Below, in pieces: positions 54,114 through 62,122 of a stretch of DNA of 64,000 nucleotides (the first letter of the stretch is position 1; each line of letters opens with the position of its first letter). The notes beneath the pieces were generated by a model. The model was not told the origin of the DNA, did not search any database, and saw nothing but the letters and a program-made list of their open reading frames with translations. Both the position numbers and the translations under genes were made by a program. The stretch comes from Chryseobacterium gwangjuense. Lineage in GTDB: Bacteria > Bacteroidota > Bacteroidia > Flavobacteriales > Weeksellaceae. The stretch covers positions 620,001 through 684,000 of the forward strand of contig NZ_JAJTNP010000001.1 of NCBI RefSeq assembly GCF_021311115.1. Reading direction: 5' to 3'.

Positions 54114-55340
54114 ATGAAAACATCATTTCAAGGCTACTACAAAAAAACAGATGACGAAATAAAAACTATATGGGATAATGGATTAATTGTATTCGATACA
54201 AATGTTTTACTTAACTTATATCGTTACTCAGATACAACGAGAGAAACTCTTATAGATTTAATATCCAAATTTTCTGATAAAATTTATCTCCCTCATCAAG
54301 CTGCTTTAGAATATAATCGTAATAGATATGAAGTTATTGCCGAACAAGAAAAAGCTTACAAAGATTTTTTAAGTAAAATTTCACAAATTCAGCAAGATTT
54401 ACAATCAACAAATAAGCCTCCATTTTTATCTTCTAGCATTGATTCTAAACTTAATGAAGCTTTCGAGAATGTGAGTATGGAAGTCGAAGATAGTATAAAA
54501 AAATATTGTGGATTCTTAAAAGACGATCCCATTTATAATAAACTTACAGCCCTCTTTAAATCAAAATTAGGTGACGAATTTAATAATGTAGAACTCGAAA
54601 TAATATATGAAGAAGGTGAAAATCGATATGTAAAAAAGATACCTCCTGGATTTGAAGATGAAAAAACCAAAGATAATTTTCGAAAATTCGGAGATCTAGT
54701 CTTATGGAAACAAATAATCAAAATCAGTAAAGATTTAAATAAAGATATTATTTTAATTACCGATGAAAGAAAAACAGATTGGTGGTGGAAGTTAAAAGAT
54801 GGAAGAAATATGGGACCAAGACAAGAGTTAGTAGAAGAAATATATAAAGAATCACAAAAACAATTTCATATGTATTCTTCTGAACGATTTTTAAGTTATG
54901 GTCAAACGTATTTAAAAGAACAAATAAATAAAAAAGCATTAGAAGAAATTCAAGCTATGAAGTCAGCAGAGTTGGAAAACTTAAAGTATTTTGACAACAA
55001 AAATTATTATCATAACGAAATAAGTAATGATCAGGCAGACTCTTTACATAAAAGACTAATTGAAATAGAAAAACTAATTCATAGTGACGATAAAATAACG
55101 TCTTTTTTGAGTGATCGGAGTATCAGTGAAAAGATTGAAGATAGAGTAAATAACTATAATAATTATATTTTAGAACTGAGAAAAGAGAGAGACTCTATTA
55201 AAGAAAAAATTGATTTTATAAATAAACACTCATATAGAAATACTTATAGAGATAGTTACAATTCTGAACTTGATAATGAAATCTTTAAAAAACTTATAAA
55301 AATAGAGAAGGATAAAACTAATAATAATTACGGATACTAA
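54114..55340 (+). CDS. PIN-like domain nuclease (DUF4935 / PIN_8 type)
   Basis: A 408-residue protein. The PIN-like domain spans about 1-270: D28 in LIVFDTNVLLNLYRYS, E66 in LPHQAALEYNRNR, then a helical insertion (75-160), IPPGFEDEKTKDNFRKFGDLVLWKQI (D194), ILITDERKTDWWWKL (D217, D222) and GPRQELVEE. These acidic residues form the metal site of PIN ribonucleases. A C-terminal coiled-coil-like region (about 280-400) may oligomerise. A TIR gene follows after 39 bases. RNA cleavage during phage attack is the likely role. Confidence 0.87.
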   Translation: MKTSFQGYYKKTDDEIKTIWDNGLIVFDTNVLLNLYRYSDTTRETLIDLISKFSDKIYLPHQAALEYNRNRYEVIAEQEKAYKDFLSKISQIQQDLQSTNKPPFLSSSIDSKLNEAFENVSMEVEDSIKKYCGFLKDDPIYNKLTALFKSKLGDEFNNVELEIIYEEGENRYVKKIPPGFEDEKTKDNFRKFGDLVLWKQIIKISKDLNKDIILITDERKTDWWWKLKDGRNMGPRQELVEEIYKESQKQFHMYSSERFLSYGQTYLKEQINKKALEEIQAMKSAELENLKYFDNKNYYHNEISNDQADSLHKRLIEIEKLIHSDDKITSFLSDRSISEKIEDRVNNYNNYILELRKERDSIKEKIDFINKHSYRNTYRDSYNSELDNEIFKKLIKIEKDKTNNNYGY

Positions 55341-55379
55341 TAAATATTTTAATATATAATAATAAATAACAACTTTTTT

Positions 55380-56069
55380 ATGTCAAAATGCACAGCTCCC
55401 GTAACTGGACATCGAACTGCCAGTGGTGCAGAAAATTGCCCTGTTTGCAGATATAAATCTCTACGCGGATATAGTTCTTATTCTTCAAATGATACTTATT
55501 CTTCATCAAGAAGTTCAACATCTGGAAACTATAACAGTACCAAAGGGCGAACTCAAAAAGCAAATTGGTCAAAGTCCGGTTCATCAATCTATTATACTCC
55601 AACAGAAATTAAAACTTTAACTCCTGTTAGAAAAATTGTTGAACAAAGAGCAGAAAAGCTTGACATTAAAGATATTTTTCTTTGTCACGCTTGGGATGAT
55701 AGGAAAGAATCTGCACAAGAACTATACGATTTACTTGAATCCAATGGAGTTTCTGTATGGTTTAGTGAAAAAGATATACCATTAGGAACATCATTTCTTC
55801 GAGAAATCGATAAAGGATTAGGAAAATCAAAAATTGGAATTGTTTTAGTTACGCCCAATTTTTTAAAAAGAATTCAAAACGAAGGAGTTGCAGATAAAGA
55901 ACTTTCTGTATTACTTGCTAGAGATCAACTTGTACCAATTATTCACAATTCAACATATGAAGATTTACGAGATGTTAGTCCATTATTGGGTTCAAGAAAT
56001 GGTTTAGATACAAGAGAAGATTCAATGGAAAACATAGCAAAAAAATTAGCCGAACTTACTACTGTATAA
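55380..56069 (+). CDS. TIR domain protein with N-terminal Cys motif
   Basis: A 229-residue protein. The first 25 residues (MSKCTAPVTGHRTASGAENC) hold C4, C20 and C23 plus H11, a zinc-ribbon-like piece. Residues 30-65 are Ser/Tyr-rich and disordered. A TIR domain covers 97-229: KDIFLCHAWDDRKESAQELYDLL, VSVWFSEKDIPLG, and E174 in ADKELSVLL at the place of the catalytic Glu of TIR NADases. Bacterial TIR proteins often deplete NAD+ or make signal nucleotides in phage defence. It is co-transcribed with the PIN gene. Confidence 0.87.
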   Translation: MSKCTAPVTGHRTASGAENCPVCRYKSLRGYSSYSSNDTYSSSRSSTSGNYNSTKGRTQKANWSKSGSSIYYTPTEIKTLTPVRKIVEQRAEKLDIKDIFLCHAWDDRKESAQELYDLLESNGVSVWFSEKDIPLGTSFLREIDKGLGKSKIGIVLVTPNFLKRIQNEGVADKELSVLLARDQLVPIIHNSTYEDLRDVSPLLGSRNGLDTREDSMENIAKKLAELTTV

Positions 56070-56121
56070 TCTCGGGTGAAAGCAAAAAGACAAATCATTT
56101 TTTTATCACAGTAGAATCAAC

Positions 56122-56189
56122 AAAAAAACCTGCCATAAGGCAGGTTTTTCAATATCTAAAAAGTTTTAAAACAAATTATCATCCACAAT
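56122..56189 (-). terminator. terminator of hutU plus shared 3'-tail sequence
   Basis: AAAAACCTGCC pairs with GGCAGGTTTTT (56123-56149), usable for both convergent genes. The adjacent 56150-56180 (ATCTAAAAAGTTTTAAAACA...) includes the hutU stop and is matched closely at 52313-52345 and 53370-53397. Confidence 0.8.
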
Positions 56190-58151
56190 ATTCGGAAGCG
56201 TTACTTTTAAATTCGGTTCTACTTCCATGGCTCTTTTAATGGCGAAAATAGCGCCTTCATTTCTTGCCCAGCTGCGTCTTGAGATTCCGTTGTTCACATC
56301 CCAGAACAGCATCGATTTTAATCTTCTGTCGGCATCATCGCTTCCATCCAGTAACATCCCGAAACCTCCGTTAATTACTTCTCCCCAGCCAACGCCGCCT
56401 CCATTATGAATAGAAACCCAGGTTGCCCCACGGAAACTGTCACCAATCACATTGTGGATCGCCATATCTGCCGTAAATCTTGAACCGTCGTAGATGTTGG
56501 AAGTCTCTCTGTACGGAGAATCCGTTCCCGAAACATCGTGATGATCTCTCCCCAAAACTACCGGTCCGATCTCCCCGTTTTTAATTGCTTTATTGAAAGC
56601 TTCTGCAATCTTCATTCTTCCTTCCGCATCCGCATATAAGATTCTCGCCTGTGAACCTACCACAAGTTTATTTTCCTGCGCTCCCTTGATCCACTGAATA
56701 TTATCTTTCATCTGCTGTTGGATCTCCTCAGGAGAGTTCTGCTGAATTTCTTCCAGCACCGCACATGCAATATCATCGGTTTTCTGTAAATCTTCCGGAT
56801 TTCCGCTTGTACATACCCAACGGAACGGTCCGAAACCGTAATCGAAACACATTGGTCCCATAATATCCTGAACATAAGAAGGGAATTTAAATTCTCTTCC
56901 CAACGTAGGATTTTCTGCCATTACATCGGCTCCTGCTCTTGAAGCTTCCAACAGGAATGCATTTCCGTAATCGAAGAAATACGTTCCTTTTTCTGTATGT
57001 TTATTGATGGCAGCAGCGTGTCTTCTCAACGTTTCCTGAACTTTTTCCTTGAATAATTCAGGGTCTTCCGCCATCATTTTATTAGATTCCTCAAAGCTTT
57101 GTCCGACAGGATAATATCCTCCCGCCCAAGGATTGTGCAACGAAGTCTGGTCTGAACCGATATCGATTCTTAAATTTACCTCCGCAAATTTCTCCCAAAT
57201 CTCAACAATATTTCCAAGATAAGCCAAAGAAACGGTTTCTTTATTTTCCTGAGCTTGTCTTACTCTTGCCACCAATTCATCAAGGTTTTCATGAATTTCG
57301 TTCACCCATTTCTGGTCGTGACGAATTTTTGTGATCTTTGGATTCACCTCGGCACAAACGGTAACACAACCGGCAATATTTCCTGCTTTTGGCTGAGCTC
57401 CACTCATTCCTCCTAATCCTGAAGTCACGAAAAGTCCGCCTTTAGGTTCTTTATGTATTTTTCTGAAAGCATTTAAGACGGTAATCGTAGTCCCGTGAAC
57501 AATTCCCTGCGGACCGATGTACATATAACTTCCTGCCGTCATTTGTCCGTACTGCGTCACACCCAACGCATTGAATTTTTCCCAGTCATCCGGTTTAGAG
57601 TAATTCGGGATCATCATTCCGTTCGTAACCACCACTCTCGGCGCATCTTTGTGAGAAGGGAACAATCCCATCGGATGACCTGAATACATCACCAACGTCT
57701 GTTCGTCTGTCATTTCAGACAGATATTTCATCGTCAAAAGATACTGCGCCCAGTTAGAAAACACCGCTCCGTTTCCACCATACGTAATCAATTCATGAGG
57801 ATGCTGTGCCACTGCATAATCCAGATTGTTCTGAATCATCAGCATAATCGCTTTGGCCTGCTCAGATTTTCCCGGATATTCAGAAATCGGTCTCGCCTTC
57901 ATCTCATAGTCCGGACGGAAACGATACATATAAATTCTGCCGTATTTTTCCAACTCCTCCTTAAATTCAGGCAATAATTCTGCATGAAACTGAGGTTCGA
58001 AATAACGTAAAGCATTCTTCAGCGCTAATTTTTTCTCTTCGTCTCCTAAAATTTCTTTACGCTTCGGAGCATGATTGATATTGGTTTCGTAAGGTCTGGA
58101 TGTCGGTAACTGGCTTGGAATGCCTTGTTGTATCTGTTCCTGGAAAGTCAT
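56166..58151 (-). CDS. hutU: urocanate hydratase
   Basis: A 661-residue urocanate hydratase, the second enzyme of histidine degradation, converting urocanate to imidazolone propionate with bound NAD+. Family segments are AVAQHPHELITYGGNGAVFSNWAQY, MYSGHPMGLFPSH, TSGLGGMSGAQPKAGNIAGCV (NAD site), GRDHHDVSGTDSPYRETSN and WVSIHNGGGVGWGEVINGGFGM. It is about 100 residues longer than the E. coli-type enzyme, as usual in flavobacteria. No other hut gene is in the window. Confidence 0.96.
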   Translation of the reverse strand: MTFQEQIQQGIPSQLPTSRPYETNINHAPKRKEILGDEEKKLALKNALRYFEPQFHAELLPEFKEELEKYGRIYMYRFRPDYEMKARPISEYPGKSEQAKAIMLMIQNNLDYAVAQHPHELITYGGNGAVFSNWAQYLLTMKYLSEMTDEQTLVMYSGHPMGLFPSHKDAPRVVVTNGMMIPNYSKPDDWEKFNALGVTQYGQMTAGSYMYIGPQGIVHGTTITVLNAFRKIHKEPKGGLFVTSGLGGMSGAQPKAGNIAGCVTVCAEVNPKITKIRHDQKWVNEIHENLDELVARVRQAQENKETVSLAYLGNIVEIWEKFAEVNLRIDIGSDQTSLHNPWAGGYYPVGQSFEESNKMMAEDPELFKEKVQETLRRHAAAINKHTEKGTYFFDYGNAFLLEASRAGADVMAENPTLGREFKFPSYVQDIMGPMCFDYGFGPFRWVCTSGNPEDLQKTDDIACAVLEEIQQNSPEEIQQQMKDNIQWIKGAQENKLVVGSQARILYADAEGRMKIAEAFNKAIKNGEIGPVVLGRDHHDVSGTDSPYRETSNIYDGSRFTADMAIHNVIGDSFRGATWVSIHNGGGVGWGEVINGGFGMLLDGSDDADRRLKSMLFWDVNNGISRRSWARNEGAIFAIKRAMEVEPNLKVTLPNIVDDNLF

Positions 58152-58244
58152 AGTACAGTTTAAGTTCAGTTAAAATTTCAAAGTTTTAAAGATATTCAAA
58201 TTAAAAAATCCCTGCAAATAATGTGTGAAAATTCGCAATCCCGG

Positions 58245-58395
58245 AAAATTCCCCTCCTTTGGAGGGGTGGCGAAAATTCGTGAGAATTTTTGACGGGGTG
58301 GTTTGAGATGGCGGGAGTTTTATAGCTTCTGCTCCTTTATTGAACCACCCCGTCTTCTTCCTTTGGTCGAATCCACCCCTCCGGAGGAGGGGAAT
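58245..58395. repeat. CCACCCCGTC-type palindromic repeat, full two-arm copy
   Basis: Left arm AAAATTCCCCTCC...GGAGGGGTGG...GACGGGGTGG (58245-58301). Right arm GAACCACCCCGTC...CCACCCCTCC...GGAGGGGAAT (58342-58395). The arms are inverted around about 40 bases. The right arm is a direct copy of 58867-58922, on the other side of the DUF559 gene. Confidence 0.88.
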
Positions 58396-58411
58396 GTTGT
58401 GGTGTATAAGT

Positions 58412-58831
58412 TTATTGGCGGCCGTAATGTTCAATAATAAAATCTTCTAATTCTTTCATGACGACACTCAGATTATTTTTAATATCAAAGTCTGTAATTC
58501 TAAAAACATGCAACCCAAAGGATTCCAGATATTTTTGCCTTTCGATATCATAAGATTCTTTTACATCATGACTCCAACCGTCAATTTCTATCACTAATCC
58601 AAGGTTTTTCACATAAAAATCAACAATATAATTCCCTATGATTCTCTGCCTGTCAAAATCTATTCTGTGGAAGCTTTTTGCACGAACCTGTATCCAGAAC
58701 AAAACTTCACTGAGAATTCCGGCTTTTCGTTTTCCATTGAGTAATGGTTTTAATTTGGGATTGTAAGGCAGGTTTTCTATATGGTTTTTGTAGATAGGGA
58801 TTTCATTGATGACGGTAAGGATTTCTTTCAT
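58412..58831 (-). CDS. DUF559 endonuclease-domain protein (Vsr-like fold)
   Basis: A 139-residue protein with the DUF559 core: ILSEVLFWIQVRAKSFHRIDFDRQRIIGNYIVDFYVKNLGLVIEIDGWSHDVKESYDIERQKYLESFGLHVFRITDFDI. The E...D(F)...EIDG pattern is the metal site of the Vsr/PD-(D/E)xK-like fold. Start: ATG at 58831. A longer open frame reaches 58933 but its first 34 codons are only repeat sequence. It is enclosed by direct copies of the dispersed CCACCCCGTC repeat, 16 bases after the stop and 36 before the start. Confidence 0.88.
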   Translation of the reverse strand: MKEILTVINEIPIYKNHIENLPYNPKLKPLLNGKRKAGILSEVLFWIQVRAKSFHRIDFDRQRIIGNYIVDFYVKNLGLVIEIDGWSHDVKESYDIERQKYLESFGLHVFRITDFDIKNNLSVVMKELEDFIIEHYGRQ

Positions 58832-58866
58832 TATTTGTTGTGTTTTTATTGTTTGTGTTTTTCTAG

Positions 58867-58922
58867 AACCACCCCGTCTTCTCCCTTCGGTCGAATCCAC
58901 CCCTCCGGAGGAGGGGAATTTT
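58867..58922. repeat. CCACCCCGTC-type repeat, half copy upstream of the DUF559 gene
   Basis: AACCACCCCGTC...CCACCCCTCCGGAGGAGGGGAATTTT differs from the right arm at 58342-58395 at only about three of 54 positions and has the same orientation. Confidence 0.88.
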
Positions 58923-58956
58923 GCGTTGGACAATTACAATGGTTCTTATCAAAAAT

Positions 58957-58985
58957 AAAAAAACCTCACTGAATTTCAGTAAGGT
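58957..58985 (-). terminator. terminator of the 59007 gene
   Basis: ACCTCACTGAA pairs with TTCAGTAAGGT (one mismatch) around a short loop, followed on the minus strand by seven T. Confidence 0.8.
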
Positions 58986-59006
58986 CCAATATCTTGTAGG
59001 TAAAAT

Positions 59007-59297
59007 CTATGTTAAAACATCATCATTTTTCTCTTCGTGGTCATCTGCATTATCGCTTCGACTCCAATAGTTATTTTCTTCATCTTCACTTCCGATTTTT
59101 TCCATATCATCGTCATCATTTACTCCCGGAATGTCCAGTCCTTTATCTAAACTATCATAAAAGCCTTCATCTTCTATCGGCTTTCCATCTCCGTCAAGCG
59201 GAATATGTTTTTCGCGATTAAAAATATCTTCATTAGGATTGTATTCTCGCTGTTCTAATCTTCTGTCTTGCTCTTGTTGGCTATTTTCTGGTATCAT
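59007..59297 (-). CDS. acidic hypothetical protein
   Basis: A 96-residue very acidic, probably disordered protein (QQEQDRRLEQREYNPNEDIFNREKHIPLDGDGKPIEDEG, DIPGVNDDDDMEKIGSEDEENN). No membrane segment or known domain. A TATTTTTG box lies at 59331-59338 on the minus strand, and a terminator follows the gene, so it is a single-gene unit. I believe similar short acidic proteins are common in Chryseobacterium. Confidence 0.7.
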   Translation of the reverse strand: MIPENSQQEQDRRLEQREYNPNEDIFNREKHIPLDGDGKPIEDEGFYDSLDKGLDIPGVNDDDDMEKIGSEDEENNYWSRSDNADDHEEKNDDVLT

Positions 59298-59412
59298 AAT
59301 TTTCGTATTTAGTGGTTACATAAATTTAAACAAAAATAATTCCAAGTTCCTAAGAATTTTGAGAATAAATATGATTTTTATTTAAGCATTGACTGGATGG
59401 ATTCTTCCCAAT

Positions 59413-59448
59413 AAAAAACCTCACTCTCTTAAAAAAGTAAGGTTTTTT
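59413..59448 (-). terminator. intrinsic terminator in the 59298-59618 gap
   Basis: AACCTCACT pairs with AGTAAGGTT (one mismatch), with T-runs on both strands. It lies 45 bases downstream of the small frame at 59493-59594 and supports that frame being transcribed. Confidence 0.7.
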
Positions 59449-59492
59449 CTAACTTTAATATTAAAAATCATTTTTCGTCATCTTTATGTTTA

Positions 59493-59594
59493 TTACAAGC
59501 TGTAGTAACTATTTATGAGTAATGCTAAACCTGTGATGATTGAAATGTCAGTAACAATTAAGATTTTAATAATCGGGTTCTGTTTTGAGTCCAA
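59493..59594 (-). CDS. possible 33-residue membrane miniprotein, TTG start
   Basis: A TTG-started frame of 33 codons encodes a polar start (DSKQNPIIK) and one hydrophobic helix (ILIVTDISIITGLALLI) ending NSYYSL. A near-consensus -7 stretch (TAAATTTTG, 59610-59618) lies just upstream and an intrinsic terminator downstream, so it could be a real minigene. An in-frame TAA precedes the TTG. Evidence is limited to this layout. Confidence 0.35.
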   Translation of the reverse strand: MDSKQNPIIKILIVTDISIITGLALLINSYYSL

Positions 59595-59618
59595 TTATCA
59601 TTCCGAACGTTGCAAAAT

Positions 59619-60014
59619 TTATTTTTTTATCTGAATTAATTCTCCTTTTCTCTTCATGATATTTTTGTAGTCCCACTGAATTTTTTCAGATTTATGAAGA
59701 CACCTTTTTATATCTTCTTCATTGATTTCAGAAACCTCATTATAAAAAACAGAGGCATCCTGAAATTTTACTCCATGAATATTCAGAAGATCTTCATTAA
59801 ATGATTTCCCACTCCAAAACATCAGCCGAATTCCCTTCTTTTGTTTGCTGTATCCTACAATCGGATTTCCCTCCAGAAACCAGACAGGATGTGCATGCCA
59901 TACTTTGGATTCGGCTTCTATCAAATTTTCACTGATGATTTCAAATAGTTTCTCACAGATTTGCTGATCTGATTCTGTTTGTGATTCGTTGTATTTTTGG
60001 ATATCGGAACTCAT
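59619..60014 (-). CDS. DUF1801 domain protein
   Basis: A 131-residue protein with the DUF1801/YdhG-like core: ICEKLFEIISENLIEAESKVWHAHPVWFLEGNPIVGYSKQKKGIRLMFWSGKSF. These small single-domain proteins are widespread and of unknown function (the fold resembles frataxin-like YdhG). It is a monocistronic unit. Confidence 0.8.
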   Translation of the reverse strand: MSSDIQKYNESQTESDQQICEKLFEIISENLIEAESKVWHAHPVWFLEGNPIVGYSKQKKGIRLMFWSGKSFNEDLLNIHGVKFQDASVFYNEVSEINEEDIKRCLHKSEKIQWDYKNIMKRKGELIQIKK

Positions 60015-60135
60015 GTTTTAGTTTTATTATTAATACGATTCTGTCACAGCTTAATTGCTTAGATTCCTACGGAATGACAAAAAGACTGCTTAAAGTTAAG
60101 CAATCCTATTTAAAATCTTAAATATAATAAAAGTG

Positions 60136-60786
60136 TTATTGGTTGGTACTTCCCAACATCGGTACAAATTTATAGGCCCCAAATTCCTCCTTCTCAAATT
60201 CAGTCGGAGAAACTTTTGTGAATCTATATAAAACCTGTTCGTCTGTAGGACCTAACGGAATAACCATTTTTCCACCGACTTTTAATTGTTTTAACAATTC
60301 TGTCGGCAACACAGAAGCGCCACAAGTCACAATGATTTTGTCAAATGGAGCAAAAGTAGGAAGTCCCGCAAAGCCATCTCCAAAACTCTGAAATTTTGGA
60401 AACAAATGCATTTCACGAAGCTTTTTCTTTGAGAAATCAAACAGGTCTTTTTGTCTTTCAACGGTATAAACATGGCCTTTCATGGCTAGTAAAACTGCCG
60501 TCTGATAGCCACACCCTGTTCCAATTTCAAGGATTTTTTCGCCTTGTTTTACCTGTAAAAGCTCGGATTGCTCAGCAACTGTTGAAGGATGTGAAATCGT
60601 TTGATGTGCCAAAATAGGAAAAGCACGGTCTTCATAGGCGAAATCTTCAAAAATACTTTCAATGAAAAGATGTCTCGGAACTTCATTCATTGCCGAAAGT
60701 ACATTTTCATCCGAAATCCCGATTCTATTTCGTAGATAATCAACCAAAATTTTTCTTTTCCCCTTGTGTACAAACGAATCCTGCAT
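60136..60786 (-). CDS. pcm: protein-L-isoaspartate O-methyltransferase
   Basis: A 216-residue PIMT: VPRHLFIESIFEDFAYEDRAFPI, TISHPSTVAEQSELLQ, the SAM-binding VLEIGTGCGYQTAVLLAM, and FDKIIVTCGASVLPTELLKQLKVGGKMVIPLG. It methylates damaged isoaspartyl residues so they can be repaired. A TATTTTTG box ends four bases before the ATG, implying a leaderless message. Confidence 0.95.
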   Translation of the reverse strand: MQDSFVHKGKRKILVDYLRNRIGISDENVLSAMNEVPRHLFIESIFEDFAYEDRAFPILAHQTISHPSTVAEQSELLQVKQGEKILEIGTGCGYQTAVLLAMKGHVYTVERQKDLFDFSKKKLREMHLFPKFQSFGDGFAGLPTFAPFDKIIVTCGASVLPTELLKQLKVGGKMVIPLGPTDEQVLYRFTKVSPTEFEKEEFGAYKFVPMLGSTNQ

Positions 60787-60790
60787 GTCA

Positions 60791-60798
60791 CAAAAATA
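60791..60798 (-). promoter_or_regulatory. TAnnTTTG -7 box of pcm, leaderless layout
   Basis: Minus-strand TATTTTTG followed by TGAC and then the ATG of pcm. Confidence 0.65.
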
Positions 60799-60911
60799 AG
60801 AAATTAGAACTTAGATTGTAAAGATTCAATAAAAGATTTATCCACAAAAAACTAAATTCTGACCTCTACAATCTAACTTCTTTATTATCTTTACAAAAAT
60901 TTAATACAGCT

Positions 60912-61874
60912 ATGTTAAAAGCAGGTTTGGTAGGAGCCGGACATTTAGGAAAAATACATTTACGTCTTCTTAATCAGTCAGATAAATATGAATTTGTAGG
61001 TTTCCATGATAAAGATGTAGAAAACGGAAAAAAATTAGAAGCCGAATTCGGATATAAATATTTTGAGAATTTCGACGAATTGCTTGAGCAGATCGAGATG
61101 TTGGATATTGTAACTCCAACTATTTATCATTACGATTATGCTTTGAAGGCGATTGAAAAAAAGCTTCACTTTTTTATTGAAAAACCTGTTACCCAAACTT
61201 TACAACAAGCTGAAGAAATTCTTTATAAGTGCCGTGAAAATGGTATTAAAGCTCAGGTTGGACACGTTGAAAGATACAATCCGGCTTTTATCGGAGCAAA
61301 AGATTATATTCAAGATCCCATGTTCATTGAAATCCACAGATTGGCAGAGTTCAATCCTCGCGGAACGGATGTTTCGGTGGTGTTGGATTTAATGATTCAT
61401 GATCTGGACATTTTATTAAGCATTGTAAAATCTAAAGTCAAAACCATTCATGCAAGCGGTGTTTGTGTCGTAAGTAAAACTCCGGATATTGCCAATGCCA
61501 GAATTGAGTTTGAAAACGGATGTGTTGCGAATCTTACGACTTCCAGAATTTCGATGAAAGCCATGAGAAAAAGCCGTTTTTTCCAAAAAGACGCTTATGT
61601 TTCTGTTGATTTCCTTGAAAAAAAGGCAGAAGTGATCAGAATGAAAGATGCTCCGGAAAACCCTACTCCATTTGATATGATCATTGAAAATGCAGAAGGT
61701 GAAAAAAATCAGATTTTATTTGAATATCCAAATATTCAGCCTAATAATGCCATTTTGGATGAACTTGAAAGCTTTGCTGATGCCATTACGGAAAGTAAAA
61801 ATGTAGAGGTTTCTTTGGAAGATGGTACTGAAGCGTTAAAAGTAGCTTTGGAAATTATGAAATTGATTTCATAA
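60912..61874 (+). CDS. Gfo/Idh/MocA family oxidoreductase
   Basis: A 320-residue NAD(P)-dependent dehydrogenase: AGLVGAGHLGKIHLRLL (Rossmann, about 4-20), FIEKPVTQTLQQAEEI (the EKP motif), GHVERYNPAFIGAKDYI, LDLMIHDLDILLSIVK (conserved HD). These enzymes act on sugars, inositols or biliverdin-like molecules; the substrate is not clear. It is divergent from pcm and ends in a C(UUCG)G terminator. Confidence 0.9.
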   Translation: MLKAGLVGAGHLGKIHLRLLNQSDKYEFVGFHDKDVENGKKLEAEFGYKYFENFDELLEQIEMLDIVTPTIYHYDYALKAIEKKLHFFIEKPVTQTLQQAEEILYKCRENGIKAQVGHVERYNPAFIGAKDYIQDPMFIEIHRLAEFNPRGTDVSVVLDLMIHDLDILLSIVKSKVKTIHASGVCVVSKTPDIANARIEFENGCVANLTTSRISMKAMRKSRFFQKDAYVSVDFLEKKAEVIRMKDAPENPTPFDMIIENAEGEKNQILFEYPNIQPNNAILDELESFADAITESKNVEVSLEDGTEALKVALEIMKLIS

Positions 61875-61917
61875 TTATTTAATTTTCTTTTGAATTACCT
61901 TATTTTATACAATAGAC

Positions 61918-61938
61918 AAACGGGCTTCGGTCCGTTTT
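61918..61938 (+). terminator. UUCG-tetraloop terminator of the Gfo/Idh gene
   Basis: AAACGGGC pairs with GTCCGTTT (one wobble) around the stable loop TTCG, followed by T-run. Confidence 0.85.
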
Positions 61939-62054
61939 TTTTATAGACAAATCCATATTTCATTATATTTTAAGTCTAATCTTGGTATTCATAAATTATT
62001 CAACAAAATGTTATTGATTATCTATTATTTAATTCTTATTCAACAATTTTTAGA

Positions 62055-62062
62055 TATATTTG
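62055..62062 (+). promoter_or_regulatory. TAnnTTTG -7 box of the GH5 gene
   Basis: TATATTTG, 60 bases before the ATG at 62123. Confidence 0.55.
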
Positions 62063-62122
62063 TCATTGTATAAACTATAATTCTTAAAACAACTCCTTAT
62101 TATTTTAAATAATTAAACTATT

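Noticed and set aside
51213..56069. The repeat-delimited genes as a classical integron
   Set aside because: No integrase gene and no attC-like core sites; repeats are much longer and partly match the hutU 3' end.
58201..58434. 77-codon open frame on the minus strand
   Set aside because: It is a translation of the two arms of the CCACCCCGTC palindrome, with RRGG and PSKGG pieces typical of repeat DNA.
58832..58933. N-terminal extension of the DUF559 protein
   Set aside because: The 34 extra codons cover the half repeat at 58867-58922 and do not belong to the family; the ATG at 58831 fits.
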